Shown: positions 44,132 to 53,571, counted from the stretch's first letter. The stretch is DNA of 64,000 bases from Paludibacteraceae bacterium (GCA_024401475.1 JAKSKZ010000001.1:124001-188000); one strand, 5' to 3'. Program-made: numbers and translations. Notes: generated from the letters alone by a model not told the origin.

Positions 44132-47100
44132 TCACCTACGGTTCAAATCGTTTTGCATCCAAAGCAGACGTTCACGGACAAACTTCTTAACCACGTCCAT
44201 CTTTTCCGGATAGGTCTTAGAATCGGTTGTAGCGCCGCCACCGCCGCCCCAGCCACCGAAACCGCCAAAGCCGCCGAAACCGCCAAAGCCACCAAAACCG
44301 CCGCCTCCTGCAGAATAACCTACTTTGTTGGCTGAGGCAGACAACATCAATCGTTGCGTATTTTCATCTATATAGTCCATTATCTCATCCATATGGTCCA
44401 CTAACAAATTGACTTTTTGACGGAAAAGGGCGATGAAATCAGGGTCTTTGAACATTTGGACAAACCAATCCGCTTCGGCAATATAATAATCCTGCGGCTC
44501 ATTATACCAAGCATAGTTCGTGCCTCCGAATCCGCCCATCAGCGTCTCGAATGGGTTGCCGCCAAAGGCCAAGTCAAAGTCCCATATAGGCCCCATGACC
44601 AACTTGTTATCTTCCGTCACTTGGAAATAACAACTCGTGAACATATTGCCATCATAGTCCTTACTGAGTTCCTTTATCAAAAGCCAATCGACAAAACTCT
44701 CCAAATCGACATATTTATGATAACCATTCGTGGCATCCAAGAAACGGCTGTTGTCATAAAGAGCCGTTTCAAACTCATCCAACAATTTCTTCACCCGATT
44801 ATATTCTGAATCAGTAATTTCCTTACGCTCAGGATCCTTGAAGAAGAAGTGGTTGTTCGTTTTCGTTCCGATTATATCTCCGCGCTGATTCTCCGTTTGG
44901 TTAGCCTTACGGTCCACTTCTATCAAGAAGTCGGCAGAGACTCTATCGCCTGAGTTTTTCACCTGCTCACAAAGATAATAGTTCCCTACATGCTCACCGT
45001 TCAACACCAACTCCACATTGTAGCCCGAAGGCGACCAATAGGCTGACGTGTAGCGTTTTGACAAATAATTTGCCAACTCGTTTCTAAAGAAGGTAGCATC
45101 ATAATAGTTTGCCATCAAACACCAACGCTTATGCTCCAACATACCCAAGATCTCCGCCTTATGATCCAGTTTCACGGCATAAGGCTTTTTGGTTGAGGCC
45201 GACCATGTGGAATTACCCCGACCCTTTATGGAATCTGTCGTTCCCTTATAATCTAAACGACCATCTTCATAATATACCTCAAAGGTTTGCGGCAACCAAG
45301 TCACCTTGTCATTAATCGAACGCTTGCCGTTGGTTGACACGTAAACAACAGGAAGTCCGCTATTGTAGATATGCACTTTATAACATCGCACATCACCAGA
45401 AGCCGAAACCACCTTGTATTCAATCGGTTTCTGGAAATTGACAATAGAGACGCCACTCGATAGTTTCTCCCCATTCACATAAACCTCGGCACCCTGTGCT
45501 ACCGAAAAATCAGCAATCAAATCAAAATGAGCCAAATAAGGAATGAACACCTTGATACTATCTGCTGTTATCGTCGCCGAATAATCTGACAATAGGGCAT
45601 TGGAGTTCTTCGCTTTTTTCAAATCAAATGTTCGAATTTCGTTGCCAGCGTTTCGGCTTTCCGTTTTCGTCAAGAGTTTTTCAGTCTCAATATGAGAAGA
45701 GAGCCATTCCAATCGTTTTCCAATCCAATTTTTTAATGAGCTAACCTCCTCGCGATAGGCAGACTGAATCGCGCCCGCAGTGCCGTTAGCCAAACCAAGA
45801 ACACTCCACAATCGTTCATTTGAAACCACAGAAAGAGAAAGAGCCTCCGCTTCCTCATCTACGGAAGCCAACCAACCACTCTTTTCTGAAATCAATTCAT
45901 TCAATCGGGAAGCAAGCAATCCAACGAAATAAGGGTCTTCAAACAAACGCTTCGTCCAACCTTCATTTTTCGTGACAAATCCTTCCGGAGATTCATCCTC
46001 CAAGCCAAAGGCTGAAGAAAAATCCGGAATTGGCCCCATAACAATTTTACCCTCTGAATTAATCGTAAAATAGCATTTCTCCTTGAAAGAAGACTCTCTA
46101 TTCTTTCCAATTTCAGTCACTAAACACCAATCCACAAAACTACTGACATCCACATATCTACGATAACCCAATGTGGCATCTTTGAAATTGTTTCCATATA
46201 GTGCAGACTCAAAATCCCCAATCAATTTTTCTGCAGAAGAAAATTCGGTTGATCCCGCCCCAACTTCAGGATCTTCTGAGCAAAAAGAAAGACCGGAAAT
46301 TTCAGATTTGAATGTCACATCATCGGCATCAAATTTATCGGCAATCTCCCATACCACACCATTAGGAACACGTCCATCCTGCACACGAATCTGTTCGCAA
46401 AAGAGATAAGTTCCTAAATGTTTTTCCCCAAGCACCCATTCAACATGTTTCGCATTCGGAGTCCACCCCAATGCTTGACAACGAGTGGCTAATTGATACC
46501 CAGCATAAGCACGCAACATCGATTTATCTTTTGCATTAGAAAGAGAAACCCATCGTTTACCATTCGACATACCAAACAAAGGCTCCTTATTTTTCAATTT
46601 CAATGAATAATTGCACTTATTTGATTGATAACGAGACCCCTTTCTTTTTAAAGAAGAAAGACCGCAATAGTTGCCATTAGACCTATAAGAAAGTTCCGCT
46701 CTATAAGAACAATTTTCCAACCAATCATCATAAGAGGCTCCGTAATTAGGGACATCCAAACGCATGACGGGCAATTGCGAATTATAAACTTTCACTTTAT
46801 AGGTTCTGACCTCACCTGCAGATGCCACTACTTTATAAGATAGTTCATTAGAAAAATCTTGAGAAGAGACTCCACTCTTCTGCCTTTCTTCTTCCACATA
46901 GACATGACCCTTGGTCTCAAAAGATGGTTTCAAACAATGAAAATCGACCACATAAGGCAAAAACACTGATATTTCATCACCTTCTATTTCGCCTTCAACG
47001 TCACTCACAAGATTTCCTTCATTAGACACCGATGAAAAATAAAAACGAGTCATCTTATTATTCTCTGTCGGATAATCTGCCACAGAAAGATTCGGGGTTG

Positions 47101-47305
47101 TGCCTTGTGCTATCTTAATTTTCTCCAATTTAGACATAGGATATTTCAAATTGAGGTAACGCACATCCCCCTTTGTATAAATAGTATCTACCGTATTGAA
47201 ATCTATTTTTTCATCTACACCATCCCCATTAAGGACAACAGACGATTGTGCTCCCAGCGTCATCAACGAAGCGAGCATGTATAATATGATTAAGTTCTTT
47301 TTCAT
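44132..47305 (-). CDS. Large secreted protein with two CotH-like kinase modules
   Basis: 1057 aa with a signal peptide (MKKNLIILYMLASLMTLGAQ). A beta-rich head (residues about 20-180) precedes CotH module 1 (about 185-545), a second beta segment (about 560-640) and CotH module 2 (about 645-1050). Module 2 keeps the catalytic-loop Asp (KDYDGNMF, about residue 885) and metal motif DFDLAFG (about 905). Module 1 has NRESSF and DFSSAFG instead, so it is probably inactive. Shared fold marks: SLKRKGSRYQSNK and IKGRGNSTW. A GGF repeat (about 990-1025) precedes the C-terminus. CotH proteins are atypical Ser/Thr protein kinases of spore coats; the role in Bacteroidales is unknown. Last gene of a three-gene operon. 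Confidence 0.85.
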   Translation of the reverse strand: MKKNLIILYMLASLMTLGAQSSVVLNGDGVDEKIDFNTVDTIYTKGDVRYLNLKYPMSKLEKIKIAQGTTPNLSVADYPTENNKMTRFYFSSVSNEGNLVSDVEGEIEGDEISVFLPYVVDFHCLKPSFETKGHVYVEEERQKSGVSSQDFSNELSYKVVASAGEVRTYKVKVYNSQLPVMRLDVPNYGASYDDWLENCSYRAELSYRSNGNYCGLSSLKRKGSRYQSNKCNYSLKLKNKEPLFGMSNGKRWVSLSNAKDKSMLRAYAGYQLATRCQALGWTPNAKHVEWVLGEKHLGTYLFCEQIRVQDGRVPNGVVWEIADKFDADDVTFKSEISGLSFCSEDPEVGAGSTEFSSAEKLIGDFESALYGNNFKDATLGYRRYVDVSSFVDWCLVTEIGKNRESSFKEKCYFTINSEGKIVMGPIPDFSSAFGLEDESPEGFVTKNEGWTKRLFEDPYFVGLLASRLNELISEKSGWLASVDEEAEALSLSVVSNERLWSVLGLANGTAGAIQSAYREEVSSLKNWIGKRLEWLSSHIETEKLLTKTESRNAGNEIRTFDLKKAKNSNALLSDYSATITADSIKVFIPYLAHFDLIADFSVAQGAEVYVNGEKLSSGVSIVNFQKPIEYKVVSASGDVRCYKVHIYNSGLPVVYVSTNGKRSINDKVTWLPQTFEVYYEDGRLDYKGTTDSIKGRGNSTWSASTKKPYAVKLDHKAEILGMLEHKRWCLMANYYDATFFRNELANYLSKRYTSAYWSPSGYNVELVLNGEHVGNYYLCEQVKNSGDRVSADFLIEVDRKANQTENQRGDIIGTKTNNHFFFKDPERKEITDSEYNRVKKLLDEFETALYDNSRFLDATNGYHKYVDLESFVDWLLIKELSKDYDGNMFTSCYFQVTEDNKLVMGPIWDFDLAFGGNPFETLMGGFGGTNYAWYNEPQDYYIAEADWFVQMFKDPDFIALFRQKVNLLVDHMDEIMDYIDENTQRLMLSASANKVGYSAGGGGFGGFGGFGGFGGFGGWGGGGGATTDSKTYPEKMDVVKKFVRERLLWMQNDLNRR
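44230..44312 (-). repeat. GGF-coding tandem repeat inside the CotH gene
   Basis: Near-identical 9-bp units (CCGCCAAAG / CCGCCGAAA on the + strand) encode GGFGGFGGFGGF and a glycine-rich flank. Such a repeat can change length by slippage in frame. It forms a flexible low-complexity linker just before the last 30 residues. Confidence 0.85.
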
Positions 47306-47315
47306 AATTCCACTT

Positions 47316-48914
47316 TTATTCTAATTGTGATTTCATCCATTCCAAACGGAGCTCTATCCATTGCTTTATGCTAGCGATTTCCGTTTGATAAACGAACTGA
47401 ACATCCGTCAAATCATTCGATTTTGCATCAAGCGATTTCCAAACTCCATCGTTACAAGCCTCGGCCAAAAGCAATTCGTCAGACCACTCGTCTATCAAAT
47501 TAAACAAATCGACCTTCTTTGCATAAATTTCAGCGAAGCGATTTTTCAACAGCGTCATAAACGCAGAACTTTTGGATAGTTCTGCAAACCAAGGTGAACG
47601 ATCACGAATGAATCCTTCTGGCGAAACACCTTCATATCCAAACGATTTATTCAAATTCCAAACTGGGCCCATTGCTATGACTCCATCTTCACGAACATTC
47701 ATATAACAATCAGAAAGAAAAGCCTCTTCGTCCTTAACTATCTCATTAACAAGACAATAATCAACAAAACTCTGCATATCGACCATAGAGGAGATATTCG
47801 CCGAAGAAAAAAGGGCACGTTCAAACTCATCTATTCTATCCTTTGTCCTCAACAAGCCAGCCCCGTTCAAACCAGTTTCAGGATCTTTCATCACAAACAA
47901 GGAATGCGATTTCTCGCTATGGAAAAAGTCATCTCCCTCATCATAGGAATCTTGGATGGAGACCACAAAACCATCTTCCACCCTTCCTCTGCAAACTCTC
48001 ACTTGCTCTTGTAAAAGATAGGTACCCAAATAAGAATCATTCAACGAAAAATCCACCCATCTATAATTTGGAGTCCACTTAAGACCAGAAAGATAGGATG
48101 CGACTTTATATGACAGAGCCACACGCATCAACGACTTGTCACCATCAAGAGAAGACAAGACCCAACGCTTGTTTTTAGTCATCTCCAAGAGCGACTTTTT
48201 AGTTTCAAACTTAATACGAAAATTATTCTTCAAATTATCCGCATAATGGTTGCCCGTTCCTTTGATACTGACTGTGCCCAAATCTATGGAGCCTAATTTC
48301 ATCTTCGCACCATCAACCCAAGTTTTACCTACCAATCCGTTTGTATGAATAGAAAGCATTGGATTTTCAGACACCATCAATTGTAAAGAATAGGATCTAA
48401 CATCGCCATTGAAAGCAACCAGTTTTATCTCCATAGACGAAGGAAAATCCACCTTGTTTCCTTGTCCCCATCGTTTCCCGTCAACAAAGATGAAAGTCGC
48501 CGAAGCATCAAAAACAGGAACTAAAGAGGAAATGCCGGCAAGAGGAGGTAAAACAACCTTGAGGTTTTGCTTCTCCAATGCATCCACCCTAATATCGTAT
48601 GGCAAGAATGAATTATCCGCCTTAAAAAAAGATATGGAACGAAGTAAATTATCAGACTGAGCATGGTCTTCTCGATGAAGATCCACATCGTCTTCCCCTA
48701 TTTGTGGAGTGTACGATAAAGATGATATTTCCGAGTTAGGGAAAGAGAGCTGTACCTTTTGCTCCAAGGGGGTTGAAATCAATGTATCCACCCAATGGGC
48801 ATCTATTGAGACATCATTAACCCCATCTACCATTTGCAATCGAACTATCGACTGCTGAGCCATGGCTGAATTCACAATAAAGCATGGCAAAAAAATCAAG
48901 ACCGACGTTTTCAT
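47316..48914 (-). CDS. Secreted CotH-like protein, probably inactive
   Basis: 532 aa, signal peptide MKTSVLIFLPCFIVNSAMAQ. A beta-rich head (about residues 20-175) shares its opening layout with the 1057-aa neighbour (SIVRLQMVDGVNDVSI...VDTLI). A CotH module follows (about 190-525): SIKGTGNHYADNLK, KRWVLSSLDGDKSLMRVAL, and YLGTYLLQEQVRV. The positions of the metal motif and catalytic loop read GPVWNLNKSFG (about 416) and VKDEEAFLSDCY (about 396), lacking the DFD and the DG Asp, so kinase activity is doubtful. Its start overlaps the T9SS-domain gene by 4 bp, and the next gene follows after 10 bp. Confidence 0.83.
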   Translation of the reverse strand: MKTSVLIFLPCFIVNSAMAQQSIVRLQMVDGVNDVSIDAHWVDTLISTPLEQKVQLSFPNSEISSLSYTPQIGEDDVDLHREDHAQSDNLLRSISFFKADNSFLPYDIRVDALEKQNLKVVLPPLAGISSLVPVFDASATFIFVDGKRWGQGNKVDFPSSMEIKLVAFNGDVRSYSLQLMVSENPMLSIHTNGLVGKTWVDGAKMKLGSIDLGTVSIKGTGNHYADNLKNNFRIKFETKKSLLEMTKNKRWVLSSLDGDKSLMRVALSYKVASYLSGLKWTPNYRWVDFSLNDSYLGTYLLQEQVRVCRGRVEDGFVVSIQDSYDEGDDFFHSEKSHSLFVMKDPETGLNGAGLLRTKDRIDEFERALFSSANISSMVDMQSFVDYCLVNEIVKDEEAFLSDCYMNVREDGVIAMGPVWNLNKSFGYEGVSPEGFIRDRSPWFAELSKSSAFMTLLKNRFAEIYAKKVDLFNLIDEWSDELLLAEACNDGVWKSLDAKSNDLTDVQFVYQTEIASIKQWIELRLEWMKSQLE

Positions 48915-49414
48915 TTCTTCACGAATTTATAAGATTTTCCATTGATTTTCAAGAAATAGAGCCCGTCAGGAAGATACTCCACACAAATCGATATTTCTTG
49001 ATTGCCAATAACAAGGAGATGTTCCAACCTAACACCAGACGCATCCGTCAAATCGACACTTGAATCATGGGTTAGACCAGAGACACGAATATAATCTCGA
49101 GTCGGATTGGGGAAAACCGACACATCGACAGAAGGATTCACCGCCACCTGCGTTTGTTCATTCGTGAAAGAGATTTCATCAACAGAGGAGAGTGTATATT
49201 GTGACGACTTTGCATTCGCCATCACATGCAACTCATTGGTTTCCAACCAATACTTAGGTTGTTCCGAAAGGGAAAAGACAACTACACTTTGATCTTGCCC
49301 GTTCAATTTGACAACCATCGATTTCCGTTCAGACTGAGCTGCCAACTGAAAAGGGAGCACGGATAAAGAAGACAGAAGAAGGGCATACCTTCCAATGCTT
49401 TTTATGTTTTTCAT
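48911..49414 (-). CDS. Small secreted protein with a T9SS type A sorting domain
   Basis: 167 aa. Signal peptide ending PFQLAAQS. A short module (residues about 28-80) with KSMVVKLNGQDQSVVVFSLSEQPKYW and LSSVDEISFTN, a pattern common at the head of Bacteroidales T9SS cargo, is followed by a C-terminal sorting domain: VSVFPNPTRDYIRVSGL, VDLTDASGVRLEHL, YLPDGLYFLKINGKSYKFVKK. It is first gene of the CotH operon, with stop/start overlap with the next gene. It carries no other domain, so it may be a small surface scaffold or a CotH substrate. Confidence 0.85.
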   Translation of the reverse strand: MKNIKSIGRYALLLSSLSVLPFQLAAQSERKSMVVKLNGQDQSVVVFSLSEQPKYWLETNELHVMANAKSSQYTLSSVDEISFTNEQTQVAVNPSVDVSVFPNPTRDYIRVSGLTHDSSVDLTDASGVRLEHLLVIGNQEISICVEYLPDGLYFLKINGKSYKFVKK

Positions 49415-49643
49415 TTATGTATTAATTTATACGACAAAACAACCATGCACACTTCTTACAGACTCAATTTTCAAACAGAAAGTCCAAAGGAGATGCTTCG
49501 GAATGTATTGCCGAAGGTTCTCTATCAAAAAATCTAAAGGAATCACAAAGAAACGCAAATACTATCAACAGCTATCAGCCACCTACTCTCTATGATTCTA
49601 ATGGTTCATGTATGAAATCTATCTCATAACATTTAGATAGGCA

Positions 49644-49651
49644 CAAATATA
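49644..49651 (-). promoter_or_regulatory. Candidate -7 box of the CotH operon
   Basis: TATATTTG on the minus strand matches TAnnTTTG, but lies 230 bp upstream of the first start. That would give a long leader. The spacer 49415-49756 otherwise holds only low-quality ORFs. Confidence 0.4.
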
Positions 49652-49756
49652 ACTATTTTTCAAGACTATAATTCACTTTGCTCAATTTTTATTAGATAAT
49701 TTCAACGAAAGGCACATTCAACAAGATAAGAGATTTAAGCTATACAGAAACGCATT

Positions 49757-49788
49757 AAAAACCCCTCCATCGAAAGAGACAGAGGGGA
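49757..49788 (-). terminator. Terminator of the esterase gene
   Basis: The stem CCCCTC / GAGGGG (49762-49767 and 49782-49787), with inner TC/GA pairs, is followed by a T-run on the minus strand. It lies 20 bp past the stop. Confidence 0.7.
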
Positions 49789-49807
49789 TATTTACGATAA
49801 TGTACGG

Positions 49808-51340
49808 TTATTTTTCCGTTGTGAAAGGCACAACAGGCATACCATATACATTATGCAACCTACCCATCATAAAGTTGTGGTAGCAATAGCGAATGTTTTT
49901 AATAGTGCCTGCTTCAGGACAAGACAAGACCAAATAGCAACCGCCCTTTTGAAGTTTCTCGTCCCAAACAGAAGAGGCCCATACTTTGGCCTTGTGCCAA
50001 GAGCCATCCGAAGATTGAGCTTCAAAGCCTTCAATGTCGGACAAGCGGTCGAAGCCATCTCGTGCATTGGAAAAATAGAGATGCAAAACCTTACCAGAAG
50101 AAACTGACGATTGAGCCACCTTCGAACCTGCGATGACCGCCTGCTCGTTCTTGTCCGCCTCGACCTCCTCCATATATTCAAACTCAGGATATTGGAAAGG
50201 AATCCCTTCTAATCCGTAATCCCTACTCAAGGCCAAGTAAGCCAATCGTTCGCCAATGGCTCTCTTTTGTGAACCATGAACTTGCTCCTTTTCAAAATCA
50301 TACACCAAATCGCTGGTGCAAACACAAGCATAATTCTCCAAAGTCTTAGCAATATTGTGTTGAGCCACCCGAAAATCAGCCACAAACGTTCCGTTCGCAT
50401 CGCCATAACTATAAGGAGGCAGTTCCACCGCATACATAGGCAGACGATTCTCCTCATCGTCGAAAAGCTTTCTCCACAAGCGTGTCATAGTGCAAAAACG
50501 GTCGGCATACTCCTTCTCCTTTCCAACGTTGGATTCGCCTTGGTTCCACAAAAAACCCTTCACCGTATAGCCAGCCAAAGGGTAAAGCATGGCATTATAC
50601 ATGGCCATTTTTGAGTGATAGTCGGTGTTGTCCATCGGAACCAAGCCATCCGGATAAGTCAAGAGTGTCTCCTTGGGCAACCACCCCTCTAAACAAGAAC
50701 CACCATAAGAACAATTGATGATTCCAACAGGAACTTTCAACAGTTGAACCAGCGTCTGTGCAAAGAAATAGCCACAGGCCGAAAACTCAGAGACATTTTT
50801 GGGTTGGCACTCTTTCCACGGACTCACCACCTTTCTCTGCGGTGTCTGCGCCAATGTTTTGGGAACCGTGGCCATCCGAATCATCTGACTATAACGTGCA
50901 GAAGAGACAATTGCCTCCTGCGCTCCCTCTACCGGACAATTCCAGAATCCCCTCAAAGGCATCTCCATATTCGATTGCCCAGAACAAAACCAAACCTCAC
51001 CAATCAAAACATGCGACGAAGTTCGTTTTTCTACTACATGAGACTTTTTCCCCTCTCCATTTCTTTCCTCAAAATCAATGGTATAATCGACGAAACTTGC
51101 TTGAGGCGTTTGTACCCGCACCGACCAATAGCCATCCTTGTTCGCTTTCGCAAGATAGTCCATGCCATTCCAACTCGTCGTAACCTTCACTTGGTTACCA
51201 GAGTCCGCCCAGCCCCAAATTTTAGCTTGGCTCTGCTGCTGAAGCACCATATTATCGCCAAAGATATCGGGCATGTCAAGAGCAAACGCATTCAACGACA
51301 CCAAAGCACCCATTATAATAGTTACCACTCTTCTCATCAT
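49808..51340 (-). CDS. Sialate O-acetylesterase-type carbohydrate esterase
   Basis: 510 aa (a second start codon follows directly). Signal peptide ending NAFALD. SGNH/GDSL-type SASA domain: catalytic Ser in VWFCSGQSNMEMPL, GIINCSYGGSCLEGWL, FLWNQGESN (block III), and the late Asp/His region DLVYDFEKEQVHGSQKRAIGERLA. It deacetylates sugars such as sialic acid, or acetylated xylan in related CE families; the plant-fibre setting suggests hemicellulose deacetylation. It is exported to the periplasm or further. It follows the thermonuclease gene by 58 bp. Confidence 0.92.
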   Translation of the reverse strand: MMRRVVTIIMGALVSLNAFALDMPDIFGDNMVLQQQSQAKIWGWADSGNQVKVTTSWNGMDYLAKANKDGYWSVRVQTPQASFVDYTIDFEERNGEGKKSHVVEKRTSSHVLIGEVWFCSGQSNMEMPLRGFWNCPVEGAQEAIVSSARYSQMIRMATVPKTLAQTPQRKVVSPWKECQPKNVSEFSACGYFFAQTLVQLLKVPVGIINCSYGGSCLEGWLPKETLLTYPDGLVPMDNTDYHSKMAMYNAMLYPLAGYTVKGFLWNQGESNVGKEKEYADRFCTMTRLWRKLFDDEENRLPMYAVELPPYSYGDANGTFVADFRVAQHNIAKTLENYACVCTSDLVYDFEKEQVHGSQKRAIGERLAYLALSRDYGLEGIPFQYPEFEYMEEVEADKNEQAVIAGSKVAQSSVSSGKVLHLYFSNARDGFDRLSDIEGFEAQSSDGSWHKAKVWASSVWDEKLQKGGCYLVLSCPEAGTIKNIRYCYHNFMMGRLHNVYGMPVVPFTTEK

Positions 51341-51398
51341 AATTCTCCTAATTTTTATAATTCACCTCAAACATCAAGCTACTGCAAGGCAGAAAAAA

Positions 51399-51878
51399 CT
51401 ATCGTTTTCTCCATCCATACGGATTGACAGGATTTTCATCTTTCCATAAACCCAACTTATTCTTACGGGCATAGACTTCCGCCGCCTTATATGCCTCCGT
51501 ATTATCATAATAGGAATAATGCCAGGCCATTCCCGTGCGAATCATCTCCAAGTTAACATCCGACACTTCAGATGTCGAAACCACGCCTAAAATTCTACCA
51601 TAACGATCCCTTGATTGACTTCTCACCGTCACTGTCTTGCCTGCAATCAAACTCGACAAATAATCTTTGGCCGCACGACTATATGGTTGACCACCTTTCT
51701 TCTCGGGTGCATCAATACCATGCATACGCACACGTTCTTGCGTACTATCCGCCAACAAGAGGGTAAAAGTATCTCCATCACTGACTTTTACCACCCTACC
51801 AACGTATATATTCTCAGCAAAGCAACTTATAGTCAATGTCAAAAAGAAGAAGAGACAAAATATTGATTTACTACGCAT
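51399..51878 (-). CDS. Secreted thermonuclease-like (SNase) protein
   Basis: 159 aa from MRSKSIFCLFFFLTLTIS (two earlier ATGs at 51890 and 51899 would overlap the previous gene). Signal peptide about 22 residues. SNase domain: GRVVKVSDGDTFTLLLADSTQERVRMHGIDAPE, then QSRDRYGRILG; the catalytic Arg, Glu and Arg of staphylococcal nuclease are all in place. Ends NPYGWRKR, as many bacterial nucleases of this type do. Probably degrades extracellular or periplasmic nucleic acid for nutrients or protection. Confidence 0.9.
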   Translation of the reverse strand: MRSKSIFCLFFFLTLTISCFAENIYVGRVVKVSDGDTFTLLLADSTQERVRMHGIDAPEKKGGQPYSRAAKDYLSSLIAGKTVTVRSQSRDRYGRILGVVSTSEVSDVNLEMIRTGMAWHYSYYDNTEAYKAAEVYARKNKLGLWKDENPVNPYGWRKR

Positions 51879-51882
51879 AATT

Positions 51883-52089
51883 CTATTCATAATCCTCATA
51901 ATTCATAAATTCCAACTCTACTCCACTCACTTTTTTTGCATCCAATCCAAGCAATCCACAAACAATACTATTCATCTCAGACTCTCCTGCACGCTGAATC
52001 GTAAGCAATCCATTGTCAGTCAAATCCAACTCTCGGCTATCAACCACCTGATTGTCAGCCATTGTCCATTTAATTTTAACTCTTACCAT
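51883..52089 (-). CDS. Small protein of unknown function
   Basis: 68 aa, no recognised family, no signal or membrane segment. Alternating beta pattern (MVRVKIKWTM; ELDLTDNGLLTIQ; VSGVELEFMNY) with an acidic end. A perfect -7 box lies 20 bp upstream, supporting a real gene. It precedes the thermonuclease gene by only a few bases. Confidence 0.55.
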   Translation of the reverse strand: MVRVKIKWTMADNQVVDSRELDLTDNGLLTIQRAGESEMNSIVCGLLGLDAKKVSGVELEFMNYEDYE

Positions 52090-52108
52090 AGCATAACTAA
52101 ATTTATTT

Positions 52109-52116
52109 CAAAGATA
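52109..52116 (-). promoter_or_regulatory. -7 promoter box of the small gene / thermonuclease operon
   Basis: TATCTTTG on the minus strand, 20 bp from the ATG at 52089. Bases 52117-52367 are AT-rich with no recognised gene. Confidence 0.6.
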
Positions 52117-52367
52117 GAAGTCTTCTGTGCCGAACCACAGCACATTTGCATTTAGGAATTAAGTATTTTCATAAAATTAAGAATATTTTTCCAACAAACA
52201 TAGTTTGGAATTTCGGCAGTTGATATTTATTGACATACCTTAATAAAAACAGCTGAGCATCAAAGAAATGCCATTTTCATCGTAAACCAACTCTTATTTT
52301 CACTTGCAAATGAAAGGAGAAATAAGGAAATGATAATTCTTATAAAATAAAACTCAAAAAAGTTTTG

Positions 52368-52430
52368 TATCTTTGCAGCGAAATGGGGAAAGCGGATTGC
52401 AACAACAATCATGATTTAGCAGTAAATCAT
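52368..52430 (+). promoter_or_regulatory. Promoter and leader hairpin of the membrane protein/HU operon
   Basis: TATCTTTG at 52368-52375 is the -7 box. The leader of about 80 nt contains a small hairpin ATGATTT / AAATCAT (52411-52417 and 52424-52430). Confidence 0.55.
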
Positions 52431-52462
52431 ACGCCTACCCGACTAACTAAACTTCCAAAATT

Positions 52463-52927
52463 ATGAGTACCTTTGCATCTGAAAAGAGAGAACATGGCAA
52501 CGCTGAAAAACTATTTGCTAAATTAGGAGCCTATTGTTGCTTATTTTTAGCAGTAGGGCATTTTCTCAGCCTTTTTTTCTTCGATTGGGTATGCAAGTTC
52601 TACCAAATGGAAGAACATATTCACCAAATAACACAATATGGAGAATTTGTTCCGTATTTGGTAAGCCTATTTATGAGCTTGACTCTTGCGGTTGGAGCCT
52701 TATATGGTTTTTCCGCAGCAGGCATTGTAAAAAGGCCATTACCCTATTTCAGAGCCGTCATGGCTTTCATCATCGTTTTGACGATGACGCGTGCATGCAT
52801 AGGTATCGGCAGATTGGTTTACAATTTTAAATTCATAGAGATCATCTCTATAATCCTCTCTGGCGGCATTGGGTTTTGTTATCTATTCGGAACGAATATT
52901 AGACTCAAATACAAAAACGATAAATAA
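52463..52927 (+). CDS. Four-helix membrane protein of unknown function
   Basis: 154 aa. Four hydrophobic segments at about residues 20-42, 65-88, 97-117 and 125-146, with a short basic tail (RLKYKNDK). No family recognised. It is cotranscribed with the HU-like gene, whose ATG lies 2 bp after the stop. Confidence 0.65.
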   Translation: MSTFASEKREHGNAEKLFAKLGAYCCLFLAVGHFLSLFFFDWVCKFYQMEEHIHQITQYGEFVPYLVSLFMSLTLAVGALYGFSAAGIVKRPLPYFRAVMAFIIVLTMTRACIGIGRLVYNFKFIEIISIILSGGIGFCYLFGTNIRLKYKNDK

Positions 52928-52928
52928 A

Positions 52929-53210
52929 ATGACAAAAGCAGAACTTACATCAAAGGTAGCCAAGACAACAGGCTTGGATCCTCAAGATGTACTACAGGTG
53001 ATTGAAGGCATTATGGGAACTATCAAAGGTTCTCTTGCCAGCGGAGACAATGTTTATCTTAGAGGCTTCGGCACATTCCAATTGAAGAAGCGTGCAGAAA
53101 AGACCGCTAGAAACATTTCAAAAAATACTACAGTAATTGTCCCAGAACATAACATTCCGTTCTTCAAACCTTGCGAAGAGTTTAAAGACGAGGTGTCTGG
53201 ACTTAAATAA
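52929..53210 (+). CDS. HU/IHF-family DNA-binding protein
   Basis: 93 aa from MTKAELTSKVAKTTG (the frame is open upstream within the previous gene). Residues about 46-60 are the HU signature (LASGDNVYLRGFGTFQLKKR); the basic arm and P-x-F-K-P-C-E-E end complete it. Dimeric nucleoid-associated protein. Bacteroidales carry several HU paralogues; this one has no extra domain. Followed by a very strong terminator. Confidence 0.95.
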   Translation: MTKAELTSKVAKTTGLDPQDVLQVIEGIMGTIKGSLASGDNVYLRGFGTFQLKKRAEKTARNISKNTTVIVPEHNIPFFKPCEEFKDEVSGLK

Positions 53211-53216
53211 AACATA

Positions 53217-53250
53217 GAAAACGCAAGAGAATAATCTCTTGCGTTTTCTA
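53217..53250 (+). terminator. Terminator of the HU gene
   Basis: A perfect 14-bp stem GAAAACGCAAGAGA / TCTCTTGCGTTTTC (53217-53230 and 53235-53248) with a 4-nt loop. No U-run follows directly. Confidence 0.8.
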
Positions 53251-53384
53251 TTATCCCTCCCAAACTAACCACTATCTGGGTATATTTCTCTTACATTCAA
53301 TAAGCCTTACAAAAAAAAGCGACCAAATGATTATTTTTCAATCAGCCGCCCTCCTTATTATTATTTAGATGATCTCTATAAATC

Positions 53385-53571
53385 CACCGTTTCTAAATTT
53401 TTAATACATAAGTGATACATCAAAACTTTTCGGTGCTTTTTGACTTGTTTTGGTGTCAGTCATAGTGTTCGCAACATGAAAGTTGCAATTAAGCGAATAC
53501 AAACCAAACTTGTTTGAATTTACTGAACGGAAGCAAAGCCAAACCGTTCAAAAGTCCCTCAATATCAATTT
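53385..53571. repeat. Dispersed repeat, copy B (partner at 1297-1440)
   Basis: The left block CACCGTTT...AAGTGAT...AACTTTTCGGTGCTTT and the right block TTCAAAAGTCCCTC...ATCAAT match copy A in order and orientation. The middle is about 40 bp longer and contains GTTCGCAACATG versus GCTCGCAATG. It ends just before the FISUMP gene's stop at 53580. Bases 53251-53384 hold nothing recognised. Confidence 0.5.

Noticed and set aside
49395..49595. 66-codon ORF upstream of the CotH operon
   Set aside because: It begins inside the first gene on the other strand and has a random, Cys/Lys/Tyr-rich composition.
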